Shown here one piece after another: positions 47,972-57,002 of a stretch of DNA of 64,000 nucleotides. The notes beneath the pieces were generated by a model that searched no databases, had not been told where the DNA came from, and worked only from the letters and a program-made list of their open reading frames with translations. Source of the stretch: Paenibacillus profundus (GTDB lineage Bacteria > Bacillota > Bacilli > Paenibacillales > Paenibacillaceae); contig NZ_JAJNBZ010000009.1 of assembly GCF_021369635.1 (NCBI RefSeq), positions 73,876-137,875 on the forward strand, written 5' to 3'. The position numbers and the translations under genes were made by a program. The first letter of the stretch is position 1. Each line of letters begins with the position of its first letter.

Positions 47972-50629
47972 ATGATGGGCGGATACTCATACAGGCTTTA
48001 TACGCAGCCGGCAAGCAGGGAAGACGGCCGGAAGCATGCGGAATATAACCGGGAGGAACTGTCGGAAATGACGACGTTCCAGCTCCGGAACATTTGCCAT
48101 CAAGAAAAGCTGGTCGAAGGGCTTATTCATACGCTGGATCGCGAAGGACTGATCGCGACCGTTATGAAATACCGGGGCGCGGATGAAAGTCTGCTTATCA
48201 GTCACATACAGCCGGGCGGATTTGCCCGGGTCGAGGCGGCGCTAAGGACTTATTTGGGCACGCCTCTTCCCGATGGCGGCGGCATCCGCATTCCGGCGAA
48301 GATTACACTATACTCCGGCTTGAAGCTGGATCGATTCGACGGATATCAGGTCGAAGCCGGGCAGGCGATTACGGAATCTAACGTTCTGCTCGTCAACGAA
48401 AATCTGGAGCTGTGCGCTATCCTCAATCTGGTGAAGGACGGAGCGAAGCCAGGGGTGTATTGCCTCTTGATGGGCGAAGACGCGGAAGTGAAGAAAACGG
48501 CGAACCGTCAATACAGCTTGCTCTTCTTCCAGAAGCAGGTGTCGGAATATATGTATCACACGTATTATCGCGACAAGCCGCTGCCGCCCGCCAACCTGTA
48601 CTATTACAAGGTTCCGGTCGCGGACTTGGACATCCGCGAGCTGGAAGAGACGGATGCCGTATTGGCGATTGATTTCGGAACGTCCAATACGACGGCTGGA
48701 GCGTATTTGGACAGCGGATATGTGACTTCGCCCAACGCGACCGATCTGTTGAACGGACGCATCCGGCTGGATCGCATCAACTATGTGTCGTTCCCCGACA
48801 CGATGTCCAAGGATGCGGAATGGATCGAGGTGCTGCCGACGGTTATCGGAGTCGCCGATTGCTCCGATCCGGAGCGTATCCGATTCAACTTCGGCTACGA
48901 CGCGCTGCAGGACAAGAAGAAGAGCGGGTACAGCGGCAGCGCGTCCGTCTTTCACGGCATGAAGCGCTGGGTGAACAACTACAAGCGGCTGGAGGAAGTG
49001 ACGGATAGTCAAGGGAATGCGGCCCCCGTGACGAGAAGCGACATGCTGCGGGCGTATATGCGGCACGTGGTGCGTATGGCCGAGCATCAGTTCAAGTGCC
49101 GCTTCAAGCATCTGCATCTATCCGGGCCGGTCAAGCTGAAGGCGCAGTTCATCGACATGTTCGCCGATATCCTGCCTGAATACAACATTGAGACGGGCGA
49201 TGCGCTCGATGAAGGCTTGGCCGTGCTATACAACACGATCGCCGATCAGATGGAGCATCATCGCTTCATGGACGGAGAGGAATACAAAGCGCTCGTTATC
49301 GACTGCGGCGGGGGAACGACCGACCTGTCGTCATGCCGCTTCCGCATCGAGGATGGGCATATCGCCTACAAGCTCGATATCCATACGTCTTACGAGAACG
49401 GGGATACGAACTTCGGCGGCAACAACATTACATACCGCATTATGCAATTCATGAAGATCGCATTCGCCGGATTCTACGGCAGCGGGGGTATCCTGCCGGA
49501 TATCGATGACTTAATCGATATACCGGCCACGGACATCTACCGCCACGTGGACGAATTTGGCGCAGAAGCGGTCTATGCGCAGTTCGACGCACGCTACCGC
49601 GAGGCGGAGGCCTTCCTGCCGACCCGGTTCAAGGAATACGAGAACCGGGCCCGCGATGAATACCAACGGGTGCGGAACAATTTCTATGTCCTGTGGGAGA
49701 TGGCCGACGGCATGAAGAAGGAGTTTTTCCGCAAGACGGGCATTCTGCGCAGCCGTTTCCATTCGGGGCACGGCTGCCGGCAGGAGAGCGACTTGAACCT
49801 TACCGCCGTAGATCGGTGGTGCCTGTCGCTGCGGGAGAACGGACAATTCCGGGATGTGCACGAGCCGCCGGACGTCGTGTTCAACATTCAGGAGATGAAC
49901 CAGCTTATCCGGGGGGACATTTACGCCATCGTCCGCAAGTTCCTGGATGAGTTCTACCGCGACGGCCGACTGCAGGATTATTCTATCATCAAGCTGACGG
50001 GCCAATCGTGCCGGATTGACGTATTCCGGGAAGCGCTGAAGGAATTCGTGCCCGGGCGGGCGATCGAGTTCCGGCAGAAGGCGGAGGATTCGGGGAAGGT
50101 GCCGGATCTGAAGCTGGCCTGCCTGCGGGGCGCCTTGCGATACTTGAGCGCCCGGAAGTCGGGGCTCATTGAAGCCAGGCTGACGAATCATGCGCCTGTC
50201 GTTCCGTATTCGGTCAGCGCCTGGACCCATACCGGCCGGGAGAAGATGCTCATCTCCGGCTACGAACGGCTGGATCAGGCGCAGGGCTCGATCTCGCGGC
50301 CGCTTGGCGCGCACGAGATCGAGTTCCATATTCGCGGGGGCGACGGACAGTTGCGGCATACGGCAGTATACCAGAATGATTTCGCGAGCTATCGTCCCGT
50401 GCTGTATGAGGAGATTGCCGCGCAGTTCGGCGATAGTATTCCTCAGGATGATACCGACTCCATCGCCAACGGGGAGGCGAAGTGGTTCGTGTTCGCAGGC
50501 GATGGCAGCTGGGGCTTCGATACGGTACCGGTTGCGCGGCTCAACGAGCAGCTGTACATGGGCAGGAAGCAGTTCAATGCCTTTGAAAATGATTTGTCGG
50601 AGCTGGATTTCTTCGATGGCTTGAAATAA
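47972..50629 (+). CDS. Hsp70/actin-like ATPase with N-terminal extension
   Basis: 885 residues from ATG 47972 (or 47975), after GGAGGGGGG. Residues ~20-65 look like a SAP-type helix pair (LSEMTTFQLRNICHQEKL). The ATPase of the Hsp70/actin superfamily begins near 230: phosphate-1 loop VLAIDFGTSNTTAGAY (Asp234) and phosphate-2 VIDCGGGTTDLSS (Asp444); IIKLTGQSCRIDVFRE matches the adenosine motif region. The domain is longer than DnaK's and lacks a recognisable DnaK peptide-binding domain. With the J-domain protein it may form a dedicated folding or ATP-driven assembly/disassembly machine for the contractile apparatus (inference). Confidence 0.82.
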   Translation: MMGGYSYRLYTQPASREDGRKHAEYNREELSEMTTFQLRNICHQEKLVEGLIHTLDREGLIATVMKYRGADESLLISHIQPGGFARVEAALRTYLGTPLPDGGGIRIPAKITLYSGLKLDRFDGYQVEAGQAITESNVLLVNENLELCAILNLVKDGAKPGVYCLLMGEDAEVKKTANRQYSLLFFQKQVSEYMYHTYYRDKPLPPANLYYYKVPVADLDIRELEETDAVLAIDFGTSNTTAGAYLDSGYVTSPNATDLLNGRIRLDRINYVSFPDTMSKDAEWIEVLPTVIGVADCSDPERIRFNFGYDALQDKKKSGYSGSASVFHGMKRWVNNYKRLEEVTDSQGNAAPVTRSDMLRAYMRHVVRMAEHQFKCRFKHLHLSGPVKLKAQFIDMFADILPEYNIETGDALDEGLAVLYNTIADQMEHHRFMDGEEYKALVIDCGGGTTDLSSCRFRIEDGHIAYKLDIHTSYENGDTNFGGNNITYRIMQFMKIAFAGFYGSGGILPDIDDLIDIPATDIYRHVDEFGAEAVYAQFDARYREAEAFLPTRFKEYENRARDEYQRVRNNFYVLWEMADGMKKEFFRKTGILRSRFHSGHGCRQESDLNLTAVDRWCLSLRENGQFRDVHEPPDVVFNIQEMNQLIRGDIYAIVRKFLDEFYRDGRLQDYSIIKLTGQSCRIDVFREALKEFVPGRAIEFRQKAEDSGKVPDLKLACLRGALRYLSARKSGLIEARLTNHAPVVPYSVSAWTHTGREKMLISGYERLDQAQGSISRPLGAHEIEFHIRGGDGQLRHTAVYQNDFASYRPVLYEEIAAQFGDSIPQDDTDSIANGEAKWFVFAGDGSWGFDTVPVARLNEQLYMGRKQFNAFENDLSELDFFDGLK

Positions 50630-50657
50630 CGGAGTGTGAGGGAAAGGGGGGAGCGTC

Positions 50658-51437
50658 TTGTTTACACATCAGGTTCCACACTTCCATAAAGGGCGGATTC
50701 TGAAGACCGGCATGCTCGAGAATCTGCGGGATTACCCGAGACAGTTCGTCGACATCGCCTATCAGCGGCACTCCGATGGGATTGTAACGGGGGCCGAGGT
50801 TCAGGTTAATAAAAGCAGCCTGACGATTGCAAGGGGCATCGTCAAGCATGATGGCCGCTTATACACGCTGGAGCGCGACTTCGAGCTTCCCTACCAGTCG
50901 AACGGGAAGGAGACGGTGCTCAAAATTCAGTTTCGTGCGGAACAGGTATTGAGTGACTTCACCACGCTTCCAGGGGAGATCATGCTCGATGAAGACAACG
51001 TCCATGTCCGGCCGGACGAGCTGGAGCTGGGGCGCTTCAAGCTGAAGGAAGGCGCTCGGCTGCGTTCGGACTACCAAAGCTTCGTTGATTTGGCGACGGA
51101 ATACAATACGTTCAACGTCATCCATGTGCCGTATGCGGGCTTGGGGCGCAGCACGCTGTCTCCGTTCATCACGCGTTACTTCGCGAATGAACTGTTGAAG
51201 AGCGGAACGGATCACGCTTATGACGCGGGGTTCGCCATGCTGTGCCTGAACGGCGGGGCCGTGGAGCGGGATGTCATCCAGCATTATCTCGGGCACCGGC
51301 TCGGAACGAGCTACAGGGAGCTGACCAATGAAAGGATATTTGCGGGCCTGCGGCGGATTCTCGGCGAAGCGGGGGGCGGCAGAGCGCTGGCGCCGGATGT
51401 CCGGCACGGCGGAAGACAGCGGGTTATAGTGGATTGA
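50658..51437 (+). CDS. Unknown contractile-locus protein C (possible TssK/baseplate-adaptor-like)
   Basis: 259 residues from TTG 50658, with GGGGGGAG 5 bases upstream. N-terminal HFHKGRILKTGMLENLRDYP followed by beta-rich segments (GIVTGAEVQVNKSSLTIARG, HDGRLYTLERDFELP) resembles the opening of shell-domain proteins of tail baseplates (TssK/phage receptor-binding shoulder), but this is a pattern-level impression. The C-terminal half is helical. Soluble. Sits 28 bases after the Hsp70-like gene. Confidence 0.75.
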   Translation: MFTHQVPHFHKGRILKTGMLENLRDYPRQFVDIAYQRHSDGIVTGAEVQVNKSSLTIARGIVKHDGRLYTLERDFELPYQSNGKETVLKIQFRAEQVLSDFTTLPGEIMLDEDNVHVRPDELELGRFKLKEGARLRSDYQSFVDLATEYNTFNVIHVPYAGLGRSTLSPFITRYFANELLKSGTDHAYDAGFAMLCLNGGAVERDVIQHYLGHRLGTSYRELTNERIFAGLRRILGEAGGGRALAPDVRHGGRQRVIVD

Positions 51438-51485
51438 TGCAAGAAGATGCCAGCAATAGGGGGGCAATGAACGAGAGGTGAGGAA

Positions 51486-52139
51486 ATGAGCGATATGGAG
51501 CATATGGATGAACAAATCATTTCCATGTTATATGGAGACCAAGGGCGTGAAGAGCAGGCTGCGGATAAGGATACTAAATATTTAATACAACCGGATCAAC
51601 CCATCCTTGTCCACCAGACTGTACTGAAGATAGACGGGGCGACGATACCGTTTACGGAAGAATGGATATTGGACGGAAAAATACGTGTGCCGCTGCCCAA
51701 GACGTTTCACCCGATGCCACCCCAAGCCGCAGCCATGAAATACCCGTCAGAACGAAGGCCTGACTTAATATATACGAATGACAGCACCTCCATTAATATC
51801 GCATTCAACCATACGGATCATGCCTTGACGGAAGAAGAAATGGAAGAGTTTACGATGGCCATGATTCAGATCCTGCGGCGAACGCAGCCCATTCTCCAGT
51901 GGTACGAAGACGGCATTCGTGAGATTAGTGGGAAGCATGTAGGGTATTGCGAATTTCTGGCTCCTGCCCTGAACGTCAATTTGTATAATTTGATGTTCTT
52001 TGCCGAGTTGGAGCATAAGGCGCTGCTCTGCACGTTCAATTGCACAGAAGAGGAAATGAAGCATTGGAAGCCGATTGCCCGGGGCCTCATGGATTCCCTC
52101 GTCATCGGCGAATCGGAGGAAGGGAGGACGGAACAATGA
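51486..52139 (+). CDS. DcrB/DUF1795-like protein, candidate effector-loading chaperone
   Basis: 217 residues from ATG 51486 after GAGGTGAGGA. From residue ~55 it shows the DcrB-like alpha/beta pattern: a use-PFTEEWILDG strand, LPKTFHPMPP, a strand pair around TNDSTSINIAFNHTD, a helix, and GKHVGYCEFLAPALNVNLY / ALLCTFNCTEEEM. DUF1795/DcrB-like proteins (EagR) chaperone T6SS effectors onto VgrG in Gram-negatives. Here the gene overlaps the vgrG start (ATGA), which fits that role. No signal peptide, so cytoplasmic, unlike lipoprotein DcrB. Confidence 0.65.
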   Translation: MSDMEHMDEQIISMLYGDQGREEQAADKDTKYLIQPDQPILVHQTVLKIDGATIPFTEEWILDGKIRVPLPKTFHPMPPQAAAMKYPSERRPDLIYTNDSTSINIAFNHTDHALTEEEMEEFTMAMIQILRRTQPILQWYEDGIREISGKHVGYCEFLAPALNVNLYNLMFFAELEHKALLCTFNCTEEEMKHWKPIARGLMDSLVIGESEEGRTEQ

Positions 52140-53560
52140 GTCAATCCGCTCTGACTTATCACAATTTGCAGGTGGCCCCCTATCGGCTCGTCAATCTGCA
52201 GGAGCTGAAGCTGACGAAAAAAATTAACGAGCATACGCGGCTTACTTTTACAGGCATTGTGCCCGAGGAACTGAAGGACAGCTATGTGGAGATGACCGAC
52301 GCCGACACAACCATCGAGATCAGTCAAATTGATGAGGAAGGCGGCAGCAAACCGTTGTTCAGCGGTATCGTGCTCCATATCGGGATCAAGGTCGTACGTG
52401 ACATCTATTATCTTGAGGTGGAAGCCGTGTCTCATTCTTATAAGCTGGATGTGAAACGAAAGAGCCGATCCTTCCAGAACAAGGCCATGACGATCCCGAA
52501 GCTGCTGGATGAGATTGCATTGGATTATCCGGGCATGGATGTGGTGGATGAGGCTACTGACAATGCCAGATTGGGACGGTTCACGGTGCAATATCAGGAA
52601 ACCGATTGGCAGTTTCTCAAAAGAATGGCGTCCCGCTACCATACGAGCTTAATGCCGGCTGCGGTGTTCGATCGCCCCAAGTTCTACTTTGGCATTTTCG
52701 AGAGCAGCTCCCAAACCCGTTTGGAAGACTACCATTATACGGTCAGAAAGCGAATGACGACATATCGTTATTTTGCCGAAAACGATTCTCCGAATGTGGA
52801 TGAGAATGACTTTATCTACTATGAGGTGGAGACGGACAGGGTGCTGGAGCTTGGCAGTTGGATTGGGTTCAAAGGCAAGAGCTTGTACGTATGTGAGGCG
52901 CGGACCGAAGTGAAGAACGGTCTGCTGACGCATATGTACGTGCTATGTTTGCACAAAGGCCTGCGTCAGAAGGTGCTTTACAATCGTCAGATTGTCGGCG
53001 CTTCGCTGCAAGGCAAGGTCATCGACGTCGCCAAAGATAAGGTAAGGGTGCACTTGGATATCGATGAGAAGCAGAACAAGGGCGAGGCCCATTGGTTTCC
53101 GTATACTTCGGTGTACACGGCAGAAGGGCATAGCGGCTGGTACGTCATGCCTGAACTTGGCGATACCGTGCGCATATATTTCCAAAGCGACAAAGAGGAA
53201 GAGGGCGTGGCAAGCAGCTCAGTCCGCCAAGACTCGACGGAGGGCGGGACCAACAAGCTCGGCAACCCGAACATCAAATATTTCCGAACAGCTTCCGGCA
53301 AGGAATTGATGATGAGCCCGGACGAGATTGTGATTACTGCAAAAGACGGCGAGATTTTTATCAGGTTGAATGAGAAAAACGGAATTGAGATTTTCAGCAA
53401 GAAAAACATCAAAATTACGTCAGAAGATAGTATTCTCATGGATTCAGGGAAGAAAGTCGTCATATCGGCCAAAAACGAAATCAGCATGTCGTGCAAGGAG
53501 AGCAGCATTAAGCTGGACGGAAATGCCACGATTATTGGGAAGGAATTGAAGACGAACTAA
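52136..53560 (+). CDS. vgrG: VgrG/Pvc8-type spike protein
   Basis: 474 residues from ATG 52136, GGGAGGA 9 bases upstream. N-terminal gp27-like hub part (PYRLVNLQELKLTKKINEH, YQETDWQFLKRMASRYH), gp5-like OB-fold (GKVIDVAKDKVRVHLDID, HSGWYVMPELGDTVRIYF) and a C-terminal beta-helix-like run of short strands (KIISEDS/VVISAKNEISMSC-type repeats). No toxin extension. It should form the trimeric tip onto which a PAAR-like cap and effectors load. Paralogue of the toxin-bearing VgrG at 57003. Confidence 0.92.
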   Translation: MSQSALTYHNLQVAPYRLVNLQELKLTKKINEHTRLTFTGIVPEELKDSYVEMTDADTTIEISQIDEEGGSKPLFSGIVLHIGIKVVRDIYYLEVEAVSHSYKLDVKRKSRSFQNKAMTIPKLLDEIALDYPGMDVVDEATDNARLGRFTVQYQETDWQFLKRMASRYHTSLMPAAVFDRPKFYFGIFESSSQTRLEDYHYTVRKRMTTYRYFAENDSPNVDENDFIYYEVETDRVLELGSWIGFKGKSLYVCEARTEVKNGLLTHMYVLCLHKGLRQKVLYNRQIVGASLQGKVIDVAKDKVRVHLDIDEKQNKGEAHWFPYTSVYTAEGHSGWYVMPELGDTVRIYFQSDKEEEGVASSSVRQDSTEGGTNKLGNPNIKYFRTASGKELMMSPDEIVITAKDGEIFIRLNEKNGIEIFSKKNIKITSEDSILMDSGKKVVISAKNEISMSCKESSIKLDGNATIIGKELKTN

Positions 53561-53571
53561 GGGGGGATGAA

Positions 53572-54705
53572 GTGGACAAGGCCGAGTCAATTGCCCATTT
53601 CCGGGAGCATGTCGTACGGCGGGAACGGATGAACATGCTGCTTATATTGGAGAGGGATTTTCAGTTGCATAAGGAGCAGCTTGTCGAAGAGTTTATTTCT
53701 TCCTTCACGGATATGTGCCGAACGATAACGGATGCGCAGGATCAGGGAGACAAAGGTGCCATCGGATATTTGATGTATTCCATGCTGCGTACTGAAATTG
53801 CAGAAGGAAGGTACACTTACCTCGTCGAGGCCATGGATACCAACTGGTTATTTGACGGTGCGCCGTGTGCAGGGAGCTATGATGCCACGTGGGCGTTCCG
53901 CCATCTGGATATATTGGCTAAGAGATTGACTGCAAGCCGTCAGCTGTATGGGGGAGCAGTGACTATCCCTGTTCTGGAAAGAATTCTGCTCCACGAAGCG
54001 CTTTTCATTCATCGCTACGTCATTGCATTGGCGAGATATGCCTTGCCAAGAACGGTACAACTGAAGGAGTACCAGGATATCGTCAAGGAGCCCGTGTTCG
54101 AGATCCGGGTAGGAGAATATATGGATATTAGTGAGGCAGTGTTCAAACGGGACGAACGGGAGCAGGCACCGCAAGCCGTCAAGGCATGGCTGGACGAGAA
54201 AAGCGATGGTGAGTATGCATACGAGTCATTTCGGAATCTTAAATTGACAGATGGGGACTACGGGGAACTCGACTTTCGTTATTCCGATTTCATTGACAGC
54301 AACCTGTCGCATAGCCTGTTGCGAGACTGTGTGCTTATTGGAACAAGGTGGATTGGCTCCGACTTGAAGGGGGCAGATTTCTCCCGCTGCAAGATTCATG
54401 GCGCTGAATTCCGCGATTGCGATCTCAAGGGAGCCGTTTTCCGTGATATTGAAGGATCGAACGGTTGGGAGGAATCGCGTTTTCTCTATATGCCCGGTAT
54501 ATCGGCATTAAGCTTTGCCGGATCAAATGTAGAAGGAGCCGATTTCACAGGAGCGCGGCTGTATGGTGCAGATTTCTCCGATGCCAATGTAATTGATGCC
54601 GTCTTTGACGGAGCGAACATAAAAAATGCGGTGTTTTCTGTAAAACAGAGAGAGAGCGTTCGCTTGAACGAGATTCAACAGGCACAGGTGCTATGGAAAA
54701 TGTGA
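53572..54705 (+). CDS. Pentapeptide-repeat protein
   Basis: 377 residues from GTG 53572, GGGGGGA upstream. Residues 1-~210 are helical and unrecognised; residues ~225-360 are pentapeptide repeats with the A(D/N)(L/F)xx pattern (GADFSRCKIHGAEFRDCDLK, GADFTGARLYGADFSDAN). Such repeats fold as right-handed quadrilateral beta-helices. In this setting it might cap or extend the spike, or serve as an adaptor or effector; the sequence does not decide. Confidence 0.88.
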   Translation: MDKAESIAHFREHVVRRERMNMLLILERDFQLHKEQLVEEFISSFTDMCRTITDAQDQGDKGAIGYLMYSMLRTEIAEGRYTYLVEAMDTNWLFDGAPCAGSYDATWAFRHLDILAKRLTASRQLYGGAVTIPVLERILLHEALFIHRYVIALARYALPRTVQLKEYQDIVKEPVFEIRVGEYMDISEAVFKRDEREQAPQAVKAWLDEKSDGEYAYESFRNLKLTDGDYGELDFRYSDFIDSNLSHSLLRDCVLIGTRWIGSDLKGADFSRCKIHGAEFRDCDLKGAVFRDIEGSNGWEESRFLYMPGISALSFAGSNVEGADFTGARLYGADFSDANVIDAVFDGANIKNAVFSVKQRESVRLNEIQQAQVLWKM

Positions 54706-54723
54706 AGGGAAAGGAGGCGGGAG

Positions 54724-55251
54724 ATGAGCTATTTTATCCTCTCGCAGGATGAACGCATCCCGGATGCCATTGTACCAGCGGGAATTTCGAAGATAGTCCA
54801 TAAAGACATGCTAACCGAGGCGAGAGCAAGTGAATTGGATCGTCTGACACTGCAGTTTCAGGTTCAACAACGTGATCACATCGAATATGTAGATTTCATC
54901 GAGAGGCCAATTCCACTCTTGTCGGACAAGCTAAAGCAGTTGATAGCCAAGTTCTTGCCAAGGCAAAAATATCGCCCGGTTGGAATCTTCGACATGATTC
55001 AGATGAGGCAGGATGTGTACTGGCTCATGATTCCGCAGCGTCTCAATTGCCTCTCGCCGCAGAGCGAATTTTATCGAAACGACACGCTAAAGAGGCTCGT
55101 CATTGATAGAACGAGGGCGGGGAAAGCGCCTTTATTCCAATTAGATGGTATAAGGGAGACGATCATCGTGGTGAATTTGGCTCTAGCAGAGAGCATTCTG
55201 CGACGAGACTTCAATGGGCTGAAGCTAAAGAAAATTGAAAATGAAGCCTAG
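54724..55251 (+). CDS. Small accessory protein, possibly Imm11-like
   Basis: 175 residues from ATG 54724, AAAGGAGG upstream. Soluble alpha/beta protein with EYVDFIERPIPLLSDKLKQL and VYWLMIPQRLNCLS segments. The overall look is that of Imm11/DUF1629-type immunity proteins, but I am not sure. It lies between the pentapeptide-repeat gene and the PAAR-like gene, so it may be an immunity or effector-adaptor protein of that module. Confidence 0.7.
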   Translation: MSYFILSQDERIPDAIVPAGISKIVHKDMLTEARASELDRLTLQFQVQQRDHIEYVDFIERPIPLLSDKLKQLIAKFLPRQKYRPVGIFDMIQMRQDVYWLMIPQRLNCLSPQSEFYRNDTLKRLVIDRTRAGKAPLFQLDGIRETIIVVNLALAESILRRDFNGLKLKKIENEA

Positions 55252-55279
55252 CTTCTATTGGAGCAGGAGGTGAACGGCA

Positions 55280-56206
55280 ATGAGTGCGGAAAAAGATATG
55301 ATGGGGATGATACCCCAGTCGGGCAGCGACGACAAAAAAAGCTATGTCGTTGCGGGGGCAATACTGAGCTGCAGCTTCGGTTCCCAGAAGAGCAGACTGA
55401 AAATGCAGATGAGCCATGGCGTGTACGTGAAGGGCAAGCCCATTATGAATGTGATGGACCACGTCCCGAACATCAATATTATGCCATTTGGAACTTGCGG
55501 CAGTCGAATGAATCCAGCTGTTGCTTCGGCGACGGCAGCGAGTAATGGCGTCTTGACGCGAATGCCTTGTATGCCAATGGTTACCATGCCGTGGATTGGC
55601 GGGAAGTCAGACAAGGCGGTTGACAATTTCCCGGCATTGTTGAATGATTCAACGAATATGTGCATGTATTGCGGGCAAATCCGAGTTGAGGATGATGGAC
55701 AGAATCTAGAGGGAGCTTCTCTGTTAGAAGACATAAACGAGCAAGAAGCGGCTCAAACCTGGCAGGAGCAATTGAAAAAGGATTTTATAAAAAACTCTGG
55801 TATTGGAGTTGCGGATGCTATAGCCGGAAAACAAGTAATCGATAAAATCAGTGACCGAACCCATTATGTAACAAAAGCTCCGGGGCTTGGGCCAGCTGCT
55901 GAATTTGAGAGTGTTAAATTTAGAAGAGGCGCAGGTGTGATTAAAGGAGTATCTAAATTTGCAGGTCCAGCTGCTGTTTTATCAACTGGGTGGGACGTTT
56001 ATGAAGACTTTCAGAAATATGAAGGCAGTGATCTGGTGGGTGCTGCTAGTTTATCAATTGGCGGTACGGTTGTGGCGGGAGCTGTCGGTGCAGGAGCTGC
56101 TGCACTTGGAGCTCCTGTTATAGGAGTAATAGGGATAGGTGTTGTTGTGGGCGTGGGAGTAAGTGCAGGTGTAAGCTATCTTAAGGAAAAATGGTTTGGA
56201 AAATGA
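55280..56206 (+). CDS. PAAR-like (DUF4280) protein with glycine-rich hydrophobic C-terminus
   Basis: 308 residues from ATG 55280, GGAGGTG upstream. Residues ~20-140 are a DUF4280 PAAR-like tip domain: YVVAGAILSCSFGSQKS, FGTCGSRMNP, MPCMPMVTMPW and NMCMYCGQIRV provide spaced Cys residues for metal binding. The tail (residues ~145-308) ends in a long hydrophobic, Gly/Ala/Val-rich stretch (GGTVVAGAVGAGAAALGAP and on to GVVVGVGVSAG), which looks like a glycine-zipper membrane-inserting or pore-forming module. Base composition becomes AT-richer in this tail. A polytopic membrane protein follows, as expected for a pore-former/immunity pair. Confidence 0.82.
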   Translation: MSAEKDMMGMIPQSGSDDKKSYVVAGAILSCSFGSQKSRLKMQMSHGVYVKGKPIMNVMDHVPNINIMPFGTCGSRMNPAVASATAASNGVLTRMPCMPMVTMPWIGGKSDKAVDNFPALLNDSTNMCMYCGQIRVEDDGQNLEGASLLEDINEQEAAQTWQEQLKKDFIKNSGIGVADAIAGKQVIDKISDRTHYVTKAPGLGPAAEFESVKFRRGAGVIKGVSKFAGPAAVLSTGWDVYEDFQKYEGSDLVGAASLSIGGTVVAGAVGAGAAALGAPVIGVIGIGVVVGVGVSAGVSYLKEKWFGK

Positions 56207-56221
56207 GGAGAGGTGGACGGG

Positions 56222-56605
56222 ATGAGTTTTAGCTATTTACCGTGGCCATTGTTCGTTATACTGGTTTTCAGTTGTGCCTTCATTACAATAAGACTTGTTG
56301 TAAAAGAACCAAATCGCTATCCAAAAGTTGCTGTTTTAGGTATGGTGCTTGTGGGTGTAGGCGGTATCCTATTGGGCATAAATAAAATATTAAAAAACTA
56401 TAATTTGATGTCAGATAAATTGTGGATGGTGGAAATGATAGCCATTTTCTGCAGCTTAGTAGCAGGTGTATGTATTTTAGCTGGTGCATATATCAAAACA
56501 AAAAATGACCCCGATAAACATAAAATGGTACTTGCCTGTATCTTTATTGTTGTAGCTGTATTGTTGATGGTTGGAGTAATAGGTATATTAGCTAATTTCA
56601 CTTAA
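56222..56605 (+). CDS. Four-helix membrane protein, candidate immunity to the PAAR-like effector
   Basis: 127 residues from ATG 56222 with AGGTGG 5 bases upstream. Four hydrophobic segments: LFVILVFSCAFITIRLV, VAVLGMVLVGVGGILLG, MVEMIAIFCSLVAGVCILAG and MVLACIFIVVAVLLMVGVIG. No known family. Size and topology resemble colicin-type immunity proteins against pore-forming toxins. AT-rich like the neighbouring effector tail, so the pair probably moved together. Confidence 0.72.
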   Translation: MSFSYLPWPLFVILVFSCAFITIRLVVKEPNRYPKVAVLGMVLVGVGGILLGINKILKNYNLMSDKLWMVEMIAIFCSLVAGVCILAGAYIKTKNDPDKHKMVLACIFIVVAVLLMVGVIGILANFT

Positions 56606-56641
56606 ATGATTAATATGGATCGATTGGAGCGTGATGAAACG

Positions 56642-56929
56642 ATGAGATTGCTGCCCAACGGTTCTGTTGTTCTGCTAAAGGGCGGAGAGAAAAGAGTTAT
56701 GATTTATGGAAGGCTGCAAAAGACGGGGGACAGCGAAAAGCTGTGGGATTATATTGCTTGCTTCTATCCAGAAGGAAATATTGATCCTAACCAATCGTTT
56801 TTGTTTGATCACAGCCAAATCGAAAAAGTATTCTTCACTGGCTATCAAGATATGGAGGAAACAGCTTACAACCAAGTACTGCAAGAATACCGTGAGAAGG
56901 TTGTGGCCTCTGGCTCTGATACCAAATGA
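56642..56929 (+). CDS. DUF4176-like small protein
   Basis: 95 residues from ATG 56642; ATGs at 56606 and 56615 would extend it, but the family normally begins at LLPNGSVVLLKGG, right after this Met. YPEGNIDP and LFDHSQIEKVFFTGYQDMEE complete the DUF4176 pattern. These proteins are usually found in toxin-delivery loci (LXG/T7SS and similar), with accessory or immunity roles that are not settled. Confidence 0.78.
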   Translation: MRLLPNGSVVLLKGGEKRVMIYGRLQKTGDSEKLWDYIACFYPEGNIDPNQSFLFDHSQIEKVFFTGYQDMEETAYNQVLQEYREKVVASGSDTK

Positions 56930-57002
56930 GTTTCAGTTGTTTATCGCGACTGTAAGGTATCTATTCTGAACTGCTTTACCACCCAAGTGAAGGGGGGATT
57001 AT

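Noticed and set aside
49511-50359. 282-codon minus-strand frame
   Set aside because: Antisense of the Hsp70-like gene with shadow-type composition (Arg, Pro, Leu) and no start signals.
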